From assembly GCA_022819825.1 (NCBI GenBank), contig JAJEGM010000018.1, forward strand, positions 1-35,130: a stretch of 35,130 nt of DNA, in the 5' to 3' direction. A program made the position numbers and the translations under genes. Below the pieces are notes generated by a model. It was not told the origin of the DNA. It saw only the letters and a program-made list of their open reading frames with translations, and ran no database searches. This DNA comes from Acidimicrobiia bacterium. GTDB lineage: Bacteria > Actinomycetota > Acidimicrobiia > Acidimicrobiales > Bin134. This document shows, in pieces, positions 1-7,461 of this stretch (position 1 is the stretch's first letter; each line of letters begins with the position of its first letter).

Positions 1-37
1 ACACAGCATCTACCACCTCCGGTTCCAGCGCGCGCAT
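1..37 (-). CDS. 5' fragment of an ORF leaving the window, possibly a transposase
   Basis: On the minus strand an ATG at 35-37 opens a frame reading MRALEPEVVDAV that is still open at the window edge. A GGAGG motif lies 11 bases upstream of the ATG. The same start occurs in the opposite repeat copy. Short acidic and hydrophobic N-termini of this kind occur in IS5-like DDE transposases, and the position inside a repeated element fits that reading. Twelve residues cannot prove it, so the transposase assignment is an inference. Confidence 0.35.
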   Translation of the reverse strand, partial: MRALEPEVVDAV

Positions 38-141
38 AATGACAGATACCTCCACCGAGTCGTTGGGTTGGTGCTACCCGACATCAAAGCCGGGACAACA
101 CAACGACCGGTGGATGGCCACCTATCCGCGCGGCCCCTTAG
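1..141. repeat. Left copy of a perfect 141-bp inverted terminal repeat
   Basis: Bases 1-141 are the exact reverse complement of 34990-35130; I checked this base by base, and the next inward base differs (142 G against T). The element-side end reads CTAAGGGGCCGCGCGG when read outward from the interior. A start codon with an upstream GGAGG lies inside the repeat and its ORF runs out of the window, so the true repeat is probably longer than what is seen. The length equals the largest default k-mer of the MEGAHIT assembler, so the outer cut is probably an assembly-graph limit while the inner border is a real sequence junction. Confidence 0.95.
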
Positions 142-269
142 GCGGAATCTCCAAGGATGGGAGCTGGTTCGCTCTCGGAGGTCGTTTGGCCACAGTGCTT
201 TCCAATTTCGCTTGCCGTCGGAGCTGTAGACCGTCGACTACTCCGGGCGCCAGATCTACGTCCTCGATG

Positions 270-572
270 TCAGGAGTCCGACTCTTCGTCGTCAGGCAAG
301 AAGTACGACGATCCGTCTTCGCGGAAGACCCGCATTTTGATAATTCCGGCACGCCCGAGATCAACCAGAGTGCCGGGGAAGAGCTTCCTGAGAGCCCTCC
401 GCTCCTTCAAATACAGGGATGTGAGGCTCCCCGGATCGATGTTCTCGTCGCAGAATTTCCTGAACTCGGCGATTGCGGCCAGCTTTTCCTCCAGAGGACG
501 AAGATGGGGCGGCATCGGTTCATCACTAGCGGAATTTCCCTTTTCGAGCTCCACGGGTGCCATCTCTTCCAC
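270..572 (-). CDS. Hypothetical protein, 100 aa
   Basis: A 100-residue protein rich in charged residues, with a predicted helical centre (EEKLAAIAEFRKFCDENI) and an acidic C-terminus (DDEESDS). The frame begins at a GTG at 572; an internal ATG at 563 is the alternative, and the Shine-Dalgarno support is weak for both (AAGG about 10 bases upstream of the GTG). It is transcribed away from the gene at 688. I do not recognise a family and see no signal peptide, membrane segment or catalytic motif. The amino-acid composition looks like a real protein rather than a shadow frame. The bases between its stop and the repeat border (142-269) show nothing I can support. Confidence 0.5.
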   Translation of the reverse strand: MEEMAPVELEKGNSASDEPMPPHLRPLEEKLAAIAEFRKFCDENIDPGSLTSLYLKERRALRKLFPGTLVDLGRAGIIKMRVFREDGSSYFLPDDEESDS

Positions 573-687
573 GCGTCTAACCTTACAGGACTTTCATGCC
601 ATTGCAACCCCTTTTATTTCGAGGGTTGGTACGGAGGTGGCATGACCGCAGTTGAGAAGCCGAAGTGCGGTGGTCAAGGTGAACTCG

Positions 688-1764
688 GTGGGAGTTACGG
701 TTGGCTACATGGGCGACTTCACCGACGAGGAGAAGAGCATTCTGAACGAGGCAGCGGGTGAGGGTGGTTGGCGGTCGTGGGCGAAGAGGATGCGTGGCGT
801 AGCAGCGGCTAGCGGTCGGCGGGTGTTGGCGAAGCTTGCTGGGGTGGGGATGGTGACGGTTTGGAGGGTTCGGGTTGGGGGTAGGGCGGCGATTGATGGG
901 ACGAAAGAGGGTGCGGGGCGGGTTTTGTCGGCGGCGCAGGCTTTGGTGGCTAGTGATCTGTCGGGGGAACTCAACCGGTTGGTGGCTGCGGCGGTCAAGG
1001 GGGCTCCGACGGTCTACGACAAGGCGATGGATGCCAACTATCTGGATCCCGCGCTGCGCTCCGGACTGGGTGGCAGCTTTCACCGGCTGTTTGATGGTGG
1101 CCATACGATCGCCGGGGCGGTTCGGGCTGCCAGGGGGGTGTCGGCTGACGACACCGTGGTGCAGGAGGCGCTGGGAACTATCAAGGCGCTCCTGCGAGAT
1201 GCGTCAACACCTCGAGGTCTGCCGTTGGCGACGTGGGACAAGTCCACGTTCGATTCGGTGGCTGCGGCGTTGGAGTCGAAGTTCAGGATTCCCAAAGCCT
1301 GGTTCTACGAGTTGAACACCTACGACGCAGCCGACCTCCTTGGCGGCGCAATCGGAGTGGTGTCGGTGATCTATCGGTGGAACCGCGCCGATACCGAGGA
1401 GTTCGCCAGGCTCGCCTCGGTCATCGTGACGTCGGCCGCAGTCAGCGCCAACCCCCTGCTGATGGTGGTCTCTGTGGTGGCCATGGCCCGGGCCTTCAAC
1501 AAGGCGAGCAACGCTGATGAATTTGCTGAGATGATTGACGGGGGCTTCAAAGGCGCGGCGACTTCCGGGGCCAGCCTGGCCGCCATCGCAGTGGCTGGCT
1601 CAGCGGGCACCTCAGCCGGATTGGCGCTCATGGTCGGCGTGACCGCTGGCATTCTCGCCTACAAGGTCAGCGACAAAGTGAGCCTGGTAGCAGTGGCGCG
1701 TTTTGCCAAGGACCAGGCCACTGTGTTGCTCGATGGGGCAAAGGGAGCGATCCCGGACCCGTAG
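688..1764 (+). CDS. Hypothetical hydrophobic, Ala/Gly-rich protein
   Basis: A protein of about 358 residues with no family I can name. The N-terminal part is basic and Ala/Gly-rich. The C-terminal third is hydrophobic, with candidate membrane-associated helices (ANPLLMVVSVVAMARAF, then a long Gly/Ala/Ser segment around SLAAIAVAGSAGTSAG). Three starts are possible. GTG 688 has AAGGTG upstream. ATG 709 has no good ribosome site. TTG 652 gives 370 aa. A strong GGAGG near 633-637 serves ATG 642, but that frame closes at 761, which could mean an old frameshift near the start. Codon use between about 820 and 1010 is unusually G/T-ending compared with the C-ending remainder. It may be membrane-associated; no function is assigned. 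Confidence 0.6.
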   Translation: MGVTVGYMGDFTDEEKSILNEAAGEGGWRSWAKRMRGVAAASGRRVLAKLAGVGMVTVWRVRVGGRAAIDGTKEGAGRVLSAAQALVASDLSGELNRLVAAAVKGAPTVYDKAMDANYLDPALRSGLGGSFHRLFDGGHTIAGAVRAARGVSADDTVVQEALGTIKALLRDASTPRGLPLATWDKSTFDSVAAALESKFRIPKAWFYELNTYDAADLLGGAIGVVSVIYRWNRADTEEFARLASVIVTSAAVSANPLLMVVSVVAMARAFNKASNADEFAEMIDGGFKGAATSGASLAAIAVAGSAGTSAGLALMVGVTAGILAYKVSDKVSLVAVARFAKDQATVLLDGAKGAIPDP

Positions 1765-1802
1765 AGTAGGAGCAACTGAGGAATAGGGGGATCGAGAGTC
1801 AA

Positions 1803-1964
1803 ATGAACGAATCAGCGTCGAGTCCCAAACACGAGGCGGCACTTCTGCGTCATCCAGATCTTGTCGAACAGATTGAGGCCGATCTGGCTGATCCTTCGCA
1901 GGCTGCTCCTTCAGGGGCCCGTCGCCCTCGAACCCAACAAGCTGTAACTAGGTCTGCTCAATAA
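1803..1964 (+). CDS. Small ORF, 53 aa, hypothetical
   Basis: The ATG at 1803 opens a 53-codon frame ending in TAA at 1962-1964, 38 bases after the preceding gene on the same strand. The product starts MNESASSPKHEAALLRHPDL, has a short amphipathic stretch (LVEQIEADLAD) and ends in a basic Arg/Gln-rich tail. A purine-rich GAGAG lies just upstream of the ATG. Spacing and strand would suit a small downstream member of a two-gene operon. No family is recognised, and with only 53 codons it could be a chance frame. Confidence 0.35.
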   Translation: MNESASSPKHEAALLRHPDLVEQIEADLADPSQAAPSGARRPRTQQAVTRSAQ

Positions 1965-1985
1965 GTCGTACAGACTTTGAAGGCC

Positions 1986-2795
1986 CTAATCCACGAGGCT
2001 TGGGACGGCGGCCCAGCCGGATTGGTCGGGGGGAGGGATGATGTGGTGGGGGGTGGCGGCTTGGCTGGCGTGGCTGCCGGCGATGGCGATGCTGATGGAG
2101 GCGGCTTCTAGGAGTTCTAGGTCGTTTACGCCGTCGCCGACGGCGGCGAAGTCGATGTCGTGGCCTTGCCATTGGCAGAAGGCCTCTACTCCGGAGACCT
2201 TGGAGATTCCGGGGGGTGACACTGTCAGGCGGCTTCCTCCGTAGAGGGGGTCGGGTTCGTCGACGCGGGCGATTCCTAGTGACTTTGAATGGACCTCCTT
2301 GGCCGCTAGGTGAGCGAGGTCTGAGGTCAGGCCGGTCAATACGAGTTCCAGAACTTCGGCTTCGACGTCAGCGGGGCTGAGGGCGTGGTTGATGTCTTCC
2401 TCGAGGAACTCTAAATGGGTGGGTTCACTAGTGGGGTTCTCGGGGAGCACCACATCGCCGCCGGGCTCGCCCCGGTCGTCGATGTATAGGCAGGGGCGGA
2501 TTCCGTGGGTGTCGAGAATATCCAGCAGGTCTGACAGGGCAGTGGGGTCGAATGCGATGCGGTGAAAGCGCTCCTTGGTAGTGAAGTCCATGCCGATCGA
2601 TCCGTCGAGGGCGACTGCGGGTAATAGGAGACCGTTCATATCGAACAGTCGGGCAATGTTCCGCAGCCGGCGGCCCGTGGCTGCTATCACGACGTTTCCT
2701 GCCGACTCGAGCTCAGCCAGCGCCTCCAAGTGGGCCGTCGGCGCGACACAGTCCAAGCCCCAGAACGTTCGATCTAGATCGGTCACTACCAGCAT
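1986..2795 (-). CDS. HAD superfamily (Cof/IIB-type) phosphatase
   Basis: A 269-residue haloacid dehalogenase-superfamily hydrolase. Motif I is D6-L-D8-R-T10, where D6 would be the phosphorylated nucleophile and D8 the acid/base. T40 in AATGR is motif II, a Lys in ISKVSGVE is motif III, and G220-D-G-V-N-D225 is motif IV, which binds Mg2+. The long cap between motifs II and III is typical of Cof/type IIB members, which act on sugar phosphates and related small substrates. I chose ATG 2795 because motif I should lie near the N-terminus; a longer frame upstream overlaps the MscS gene and has an unlikely Arg/Pro-rich composition. It lies 20 bases after the MscS gene on the same strand and is probably co-transcribed. 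The substrate is unknown. Confidence 0.85.
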   Translation of the reverse strand: MLVVTDLDRTFWGLDCVAPTAHLEALAELESAGNVVIAATGRRLRNIARLFDMNGLLLPAVALDGSIGMDFTTKERFHRIAFDPTALSDLLDILDTHGIRPCLYIDDRGEPGGDVVLPENPTSEPTHLEFLEEDINHALSPADVEAEVLELVLTGLTSDLAHLAAKEVHSKSLGIARVDEPDPLYGGSRLTVSPPGISKVSGVEAFCQWQGHDIDFAAVGDGVNDLELLEAASISIAIAGSHASQAATPHHIIPPPDQSGWAAVPSLVD

Positions 2796-2815
2796 TGTTT
2801 GTGGCCAAGGCTGGG

Positions 2816-3805
2816 CTAATCGCCGGGGTTGAAACGGCGCAGGATGCCGGAGCGGACGCGCCACCGGGAGAGTTGGCGGACCAGGGCGGGTGGCATGTTC
2901 GACTGGGCGCCTGGCGTCGGGCCCGCCGAGATGATTCCGGCGCGGCCCCGGTAGGGCTGGTCGTCCTCGTTGTGGCCCGACCACACCACCACCTGGGGGA
3001 AGGCGATGGTTATGCCCGCGGCGGCAAAGCTCTGGTGCACCGACAAGATCACGTCGTGGCGGGTGGCCAGCTCCGTCGGTACGTCGCTGCCGTGCCAGTA
3101 GTACAGCGTGAAGTCGATGCTCGACGATCCGAAGCGGGTCAGCAGCGCCTGCGCCGGGGGCTCAGCGCTTATCCGCTCTACCTGTCCGAGCGCCTCGGTC
3201 AGGCACTGCGTGGCCGCTTCCAGGTTGGTGTCATAGGCCACGCCTACTTCCAACTCGCTGCGTCGCAACGGCTCGTTGGTGAGGTTGACGATGGGCCCGG
3301 CGGCCACCTCGCTGTTGGGAACGCGCACCGCCGATCCATCGAGCCCGCGCAGCACGGTGGTCCTGGAGTCGATGTCGGTGGCGACTCCTAGGTGGTCTCC
3401 GAGCAGCACCGTATCGCCCACCCTGAAGGGCCTCCGAGCCTGAAGGATCAACCCGGAAAAGAAGTTCTCCACCAGTTTCTGCAAGGCCAGCGCCAAGACC
3501 AAGCCGCCCAGGCCGATGGCACCGATCAGTGGTCCGACCTGCACACCCAGGCTGGTGAGCGCGTAGAACAGCCCGATCAGGAAAAGGAGATAGCCGACAA
3601 GCCGTGCGGTCACGATCGCCGCAAAGCCCGGTCCCACAACGTGGATCAGCACCCTTCGTACGAGGCGGGCGACGATCACGGACACCACGATTGAGGCGGC
3701 CACGATGATCCCGGCCTGCACCCAGTCGGACACGGTCAGGGCCTCGTCGATGATGGCGTCGTCTGACGACTGCGCCAGTAGGTCGGCTGCGGCCAGGGTT
3801 GTCAT
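2816..3805 (-). CDS. MscS-family mechanosensitive ion channel
   Basis: A 329-residue small-conductance mechanosensitive channel. Three membrane helices are visible: roughly residues 28-52, 61-88 and 91-121. The last is the Gly/Ala-rich pore helix (GLGGLVLALALQKLVENFF), the hallmark of MscS. The cytoplasmic beta domain follows (RRPFRVGDTVLLGDHLG, then TTVLRGLDGSAVRVPNSEV), then the mixed alpha/beta vestibule. The family opens under membrane tension to release solutes on osmotic down-shock. A C-terminal extension of about 50 polar and basic residues follows the core. The start is ATG 3805. The HAD phosphatase gene is directly downstream on the same strand. Confidence 0.92.
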   Translation of the reverse strand: MTTLAAADLLAQSSDDAIIDEALTVSDWVQAGIIVAASIVVSVIVARLVRRVLIHVVGPGFAAIVTARLVGYLLFLIGLFYALTSLGVQVGPLIGAIGLGGLVLALALQKLVENFFSGLILQARRPFRVGDTVLLGDHLGVATDIDSRTTVLRGLDGSAVRVPNSEVAAGPIVNLTNEPLRRSELEVGVAYDTNLEAATQCLTEALGQVERISAEPPAQALLTRFGSSSIDFTLYYWHGSDVPTELATRHDVILSVHQSFAAAGITIAFPQVVVWSGHNEDDQPYRGRAGIISAGPTPGAQSNMPPALVRQLSRWRVRSGILRRFNPGD

Positions 3806-3857
3806 CGGGGTGCTATTCGCAAGTCGGTGGTCACGGTCTCGTCATGCTAGTGATGCC

Positions 3858-4700
3858 CTACCGGTTCAGCAGCAGGCTGGCGGCTTGGGGGCAGGGCATG
3901 CCGACCTCCACTCCGGCGCCAGCGGCAAGGGCATTGGCGGCGGAGATGATGCCGTCGTGGTAGTGGGACAAGCCGCTGCCCATGCGGGCTCGGCGGGCAT
4001 CCACGGTGGCGCCGGCCAGGCCGTCGGCCTCCACGATCATGAGCCCGGCCATTCCGGAGTCGTCCATGCCCCGCCCGCCGTCGGAGCAGATGAAGCCGAA
4101 CGGGCGGCAGCGGCGCAGGTAGGGCACCGCTGAGCGGCCGGTGTGCCCGGCGGTGACCAGCACGTTGCGGTGGGTGTCTTCGCTGGTGCCGAAGGCGATG
4201 GAGTCGGCCGCCACCACGCAGCGGCCGTCGGGGGCGGTCTCCATCACCGTCCGGTTGGTGATTTCCGAGGCGGTGGCGGTCACTGGGTCGTTGTCCAGCA
4301 GCGCGGCGGCGGCATCACGCACGGACATGCCCGCGGTCACCCCGCAGTCCAGGGCCAATTGGTTGACAAAGCTGACCACACCATGTTCATAGAGGTGCAC
4401 CCCGTCACCCAAGTGAGCGGTCATCACATCAGCCACCGCGGCGGGAATGCCCAGGGCTTCCAGGTACCACAGCCCGGCGATGGCGGAGCCCTCCGGCCCG
4501 ATTCCACAGTCCATGCCGATGGCCGCCCGGGGCCGATGCTCGGCGATGAATCGGGCGGGCAGCACTCCGCAATACGACGAGTTGACGCACACATCCCGGT
4601 CCCGGTTGGCCTCGTCCACGTCGTAGGCCGAGTCCATGCACATCACCCGGCCCCGGGCCGAGGCCAGCACCTCGGTCTGCTTTTCGGTCTCCGTGCTCAT
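3858..4700 (-). CDS. Unrecognised protein made of two homologous halves (paralog A)
   Basis: A 280-residue protein that I cannot assign to a family. It is a paralog of the gene at 10697-11560, sharing MDSA, SSYxGVLPAR, GLWxLEALGIPAA, NVLVTAGHTGRS and GFICSDGGR. Each protein is an internal tandem duplication. The first half (around IAGLWYLEALGIPAAVAD and YEHGVVSFVNQLA) aligns with the second (around MAGLMIVEADGLAGATVD and YHDGIISAANALA). No signal peptide or membrane segment is seen, so it is probably cytoplasmic. ATG 4700 was chosen because it overlaps the stop of the upstream crotonase gene by four bases (ATGA), indicating translational coupling; the longer frame to 4835 runs through the crotonase gene. 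The context suggests a role in CoA-thioester or carboxylate catabolism, but function is unknown. Confidence 0.8.
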   Translation of the reverse strand: MSTETEKQTEVLASARGRVMCMDSAYDVDEANRDRDVCVNSSYCGVLPARFIAEHRPRAAIGMDCGIGPEGSAIAGLWYLEALGIPAAVADVMTAHLGDGVHLYEHGVVSFVNQLALDCGVTAGMSVRDAAAALLDNDPVTATASEITNRTVMETAPDGRCVVAADSIAFGTSEDTHRNVLVTAGHTGRSAVPYLRRCRPFGFICSDGGRGMDDSGMAGLMIVEADGLAGATVDARRARMGSGLSHYHDGIISAANALAAGAGVEVGMPCPQAASLLLNR

Positions 4701-5467
4701 CGGGCGGTTCTCGGCGGGAACTCCGGACGGCGCTTCTCCATGAAGGCCGTGGCACCCTCGATCATGTCGGGCGACCCGATGGCCTGGGCCAGCATTCCCA
4801 GCCCCGAGGCCATGTTGTCCCTGAGCTGGTTCCAATACACGTTGGAGCTGATCTTGGCCGCCTCAAGGTAGCGGGGGCTCATCTTCAGCAGCTCTTCGCA
4901 CCAGCGCCCCACTTCATTTTCCAGCTCATCGTCGGGCACCACCGCGTTGATCCACCCCATCTCGCAGGCCTGTTCCGCGGTGTACTTGCGGCACAGGAAG
5001 GCCACCTCCTTAGCCCGCTTTTCCCCGATGGTCATGGCCAAGAGATTGGTGCCCCCCAGCACCGGGGCGCTGCCCACCTTGACCCCGGTCTGGCCCAACT
5101 CGGCCGATTCAGCGGCGATGGCGAAATCGCAGGCCACCACCAGTTCGTTGCCGCCCCCGAATGCCGGGCCGTTCACCGCGGCGATCACCGGCATGGGGGC
5201 ATTGCGGATGGCGTCGAACAGCTCCAGCGACCCGTAGAACATCGTCCGCAGCTCATAGAAGTTCGCCTCGGCCAGGTTGGCCAGATAACCCCCGGCGCAG
5301 AACGCTCGGCCCTGACCGGTGATCACCACCACCCCGGCGTCGACGTGCTCCCGGAACGCGGCGATGATCTCGTCGATGGTGGTGCGGTCATAGGAGTTCA
5401 ACCGTGCGGGCCGGTTCAGCCGCAACCAGACCACTCGGTCGTTTCGCTCCACGATGATGTCGCTCAC
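4697..5467 (-). CDS. Enoyl-CoA hydratase/isomerase (crotonase) family protein
   Basis: A 256-residue crotonase-fold enzyme. The CoA oxyanion-hole segments are GRAFCAGGYLANL and GPAFGGGNELVVACD. The glutamate in GGGNEL matches the first catalytic Glu of true enoyl-CoA hydratases. The usual second Glu segment (GxPE) reads GQTGVKVGS. This segment and the later EKRAKEVAFLCRKYTAEQA resemble MenB/BadI-type ring-forming or ring-opening members, but the catalytic Asp loop of those (SFDAGYG) is replaced by SAPVLGG. The exact reaction is therefore uncertain: hydratase, isomerase or C-C hydrolase. It is the first gene of a minus-strand pair coupled to paralog A, and diverges from the acyl-CoA dehydrogenase 41 bases away, consistent with one beta-oxidation-like pathway. 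Confidence 0.85.
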   Translation of the reverse strand: MSDIIVERNDRVVWLRLNRPARLNSYDRTTIDEIIAAFREHVDAGVVVITGQGRAFCAGGYLANLAEANFYELRTMFYGSLELFDAIRNAPMPVIAAVNGPAFGGGNELVVACDFAIAAESAELGQTGVKVGSAPVLGGTNLLAMTIGEKRAKEVAFLCRKYTAEQACEMGWINAVVPDDELENEVGRWCEELLKMSPRYLEAAKISSNVYWNQLRDNMASGLGMLAQAIGSPDMIEGATAFMEKRRPEFPPRTAR

Positions 5468-5508
5468 GGTGGTGTCCTTTCCCCGTACCGCATACTGTCC
5501 AGCATCGT
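5468..5508. promoter_or_regulatory. 41-bp divergent promoter region, possible leaderless start
   Basis: This short gap separates the start codons of the crotonase (minus) and acyl-CoA dehydrogenase (plus). No Shine-Dalgarno sequence precedes ATG 5509. A TACTGT at 5493-5498 could be a -10 element whose transcript would begin at or close to the ATG, giving a leaderless mRNA as is common in actinobacteria. The site is too short to hold two independent promoters without overlap, so the two operons are probably controlled together. The -10 call is an inference from sequence alone. Confidence 0.3.
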
Positions 5509-6657
5509 ATGGCGTTCGAGCTTGGCCCTGACATCCTGGCCATCCAGCAGGAGGCCCGGGCGGTGGCCCGCCTGGTGGAGGGGTTCGCCGCGGAAGCCGA
5601 TGAATGCAGCCACGTCCACCAGCCCACCCTCGACGTGCTGCGCAGCAGCGACCTGTGCTCGTTGATGGTGCCCGCGGCCTACGGCGGTCGCCACGAGAAG
5701 GTGGACCCGCTGGCGGTGTGCGTGGCCCGGGAGGCTCTGATGCGGGCCTCCTCGCACTTGGATTCGCTCTTCGCCCTCCAGGGCATCGGCAGCTACGCCA
5801 TCGCCGTGGCCGGCACCGATGAGCAGCGGGATGAGTGGCTGCCCCGTGTGGCCAACGCCGAGGTGCTGGCCGCCCTAGCCCTCACCGAGCCGGTGGCCGG
5901 ATCCGATCTGCGGGGCATCGAGACCACGCTGATTGACGACGGCGACGAGGTGGAGCTGAACGGAACCAAGTCGTTCATCTCCAACGGGGGAGCGGCCGGC
6001 TTCTACACCACCATGGCCAAAGAGGAGGACCGGTTCTCACTCGTGCTGGTGCCCGCTGATACCCCCGGCGTGTCGATCGAACCGTCCCCGGAGATCATCG
6101 CCCCCCACGTGCTGGGCGAGGTGACCTTCGACCGGGTGCGCCTGCCCGTTTCGGCCCGCCTGGGAGAGCCCGGTACTGGGTTCCGCCATGTGCTGGCCAC
6201 CCTGTCGGTGTTCCGCATCTCGGTGGCCGGAGCTGCCGTCGGCCTCATGGAGGGAGCGCTTACCTGTGCCGCCAACCACGCCGCTACCCGTGAGCAGTTC
6301 GGACGGCCGTTGGTGCGGTTGGGACCGGTGGCGGGGCTTCTGGCCGATTCCTGGGCCGAGCTGGAGGCCACCCGGCTGCTGGCCTATGCCACGGCTGAGG
6401 CCGCCCGGGAGGATCCATCGGCCCATCTCGACCGGTCGTCGCTGGCCAAGCTGGCCGCCACCGAGGCGGCTAGTCGGGTGGTGGACCGCTGTGTGCAGGT
6501 GATGGGTCGATGGGGGCTCATTCGGGGTTCCGACATCGAGCGCTACTACCGCCAAGCCCGGCCGATGCGGATCTACGAGGGGGCCTCCGAGGTTCTTCGG
6601 CTGGGCATTGCCACCCGGCTGTGCGATGAGGTGGCAAGCCAGGCGGACGAGGAGTAG
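5509..6657 (+). CDS. Acyl-CoA dehydrogenase
   Basis: A 382-residue FAD-dependent acyl-CoA dehydrogenase of normal length. It has the N-terminal helical domain, the flavin-binding middle strand segment ALTEPVAGSDLRGIET followed by GTKSFISNGG, and the C-terminal helical bundle. That bundle contains AANHAATREQFGRPL and the C-terminal YEGASEVLRL; the glutamate there (about residue 357) aligns with the catalytic base of short/medium-chain dehydrogenases. It introduces the alpha-beta double bond in an acyl-CoA and passes electrons to ETF. It heads a plus-strand operon with an SDR four bases downstream and lies opposite the crotonase, matching consecutive oxidation and hydration steps. The acyl chain or ring specificity cannot be read. 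Confidence 0.93.
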   Translation: MAFELGPDILAIQQEARAVARLVEGFAAEADECSHVHQPTLDVLRSSDLCSLMVPAAYGGRHEKVDPLAVCVAREALMRASSHLDSLFALQGIGSYAIAVAGTDEQRDEWLPRVANAEVLAALALTEPVAGSDLRGIETTLIDDGDEVELNGTKSFISNGGAAGFYTTMAKEEDRFSLVLVPADTPGVSIEPSPEIIAPHVLGEVTFDRVRLPVSARLGEPGTGFRHVLATLSVFRISVAGAAVGLMEGALTCAANHAATREQFGRPLVRLGPVAGLLADSWAELEATRLLAYATAEAAREDPSAHLDRSSLAKLAATEAASRVVDRCVQVMGRWGLIRGSDIERYYRQARPMRIYEGASEVLRLGIATRLCDEVASQADEE

Positions 6658-6661
6658 GAGC

Positions 6662-7420
6662 ATGGCGGTGGACTGGGGCTTGGACGGCCATGTGACGGTG
6701 GTGACCGGGGCCAGCCGGGGGCTGGGGGAGGCCGCGGTGCGGGCCATGGTGGCCGAGGGCGCCCGAGTGGTGGCTGCGGCCCGCTCGGGTGACGCCCTGG
6801 CCGCGCTGGCCGACGAGTTGGGCGACGCGGTGGCCGCGGTGCCGTGCGACATGCGGGACCGGGCCGCGGTGGCTGGCTTGGTGGATGAGGCCATCAGCCG
6901 ATTCGGTCGCCTCGACTCGGCGGTCAACAACGCCGGCATCGCCCCGGCAGCCAAGTTCGTCGACCAGCCCGATGAGGTGTTCGACGAGGTGCTGGCCGTG
7001 AACCTGGCCGCCCCCGCCGCGCTGGCCCGACGGGCCGCCGAACACTGGATCGACGCCGGCCAGCCCGGCTCGGTGGTCAACGTGGCCTCCACCTCTGCGC
7101 TCAAGGGCAAGCCAACGCTGGCCGCCTATTCGGCCTCCAAGGGCGGGCTGTTGCGGCTCACCGAGGCCCTAGCCGGAGAGTGGGCCCGCTACGACATCCG
7201 GGTGAACGTGATCGCCCCCGGTGCGTTCGAAACCGACGCCCAGGCTGCGGTGCTGGGCGATCCCGACACCCTGGCCGCCCGTCTGCGCAAGATCCCTGTC
7301 CGACGCATGGGCCAGCCCGATGAGCTCGGACCGTTGGTCTGTTACCTAGCATCGGAGGCGTCGGGGTTCGTTACTGGATCATGCTTCGTTATCGACGGCG
7401 GCGAGGTGTCCAAACTCTGA
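6662..7420 (+). CDS. SDR-family NAD(P)-dependent oxidoreductase
   Basis: A 252-residue classical short-chain dehydrogenase/reductase. It has the N-terminal nucleotide-binding TGASRGLGE, NNAG in the central strand, the catalytic Ser in VASTSA, the YSASK motif carrying catalytic Tyr and Lys, and a C-terminal substrate lobe ending FVIDGG. It probably oxidises a secondary alcohol, for example the beta-hydroxyacyl-CoA expected after the dehydrogenase and crotonase steps. ATG 6662 was chosen because GGAGTAGGAGC precedes it and it starts four bases after the acyl-CoA dehydrogenase stop. An upstream in-frame start at 6608 would overlap that gene. Confidence 0.92.
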   Translation: MAVDWGLDGHVTVVTGASRGLGEAAVRAMVAEGARVVAAARSGDALAALADELGDAVAAVPCDMRDRAAVAGLVDEAISRFGRLDSAVNNAGIAPAAKFVDQPDEVFDEVLAVNLAAPAALARRAAEHWIDAGQPGSVVNVASTSALKGKPTLAAYSASKGGLLRLTEALAGEWARYDIRVNVIAPGAFETDAQAAVLGDPDTLAARLRKIPVRRMGQPDELGPLVCYLASEASGFVTGSCFVIDGGEVSKL

Positions 7421-7461
7421 CGATGAGATTCTGACAATGAGAACAGTCAAGAGAGGCAAAA

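Noticed and set aside
39..761. Long plus-strand frame crossing the left repeat border
   Set aside because: It runs from repeat to unique sequence, has irregular composition and matches no protein pattern. A shorter frame with the same first residues in the right repeat shows that it only follows the repeat.
2796..2984. N-terminal extension of the HAD phosphatase frame
   Set aside because: It overlaps the 3' end of the MscS gene and would place HAD motif I about 65 residues in; the Arg/Pro-rich sequence is a shadow.
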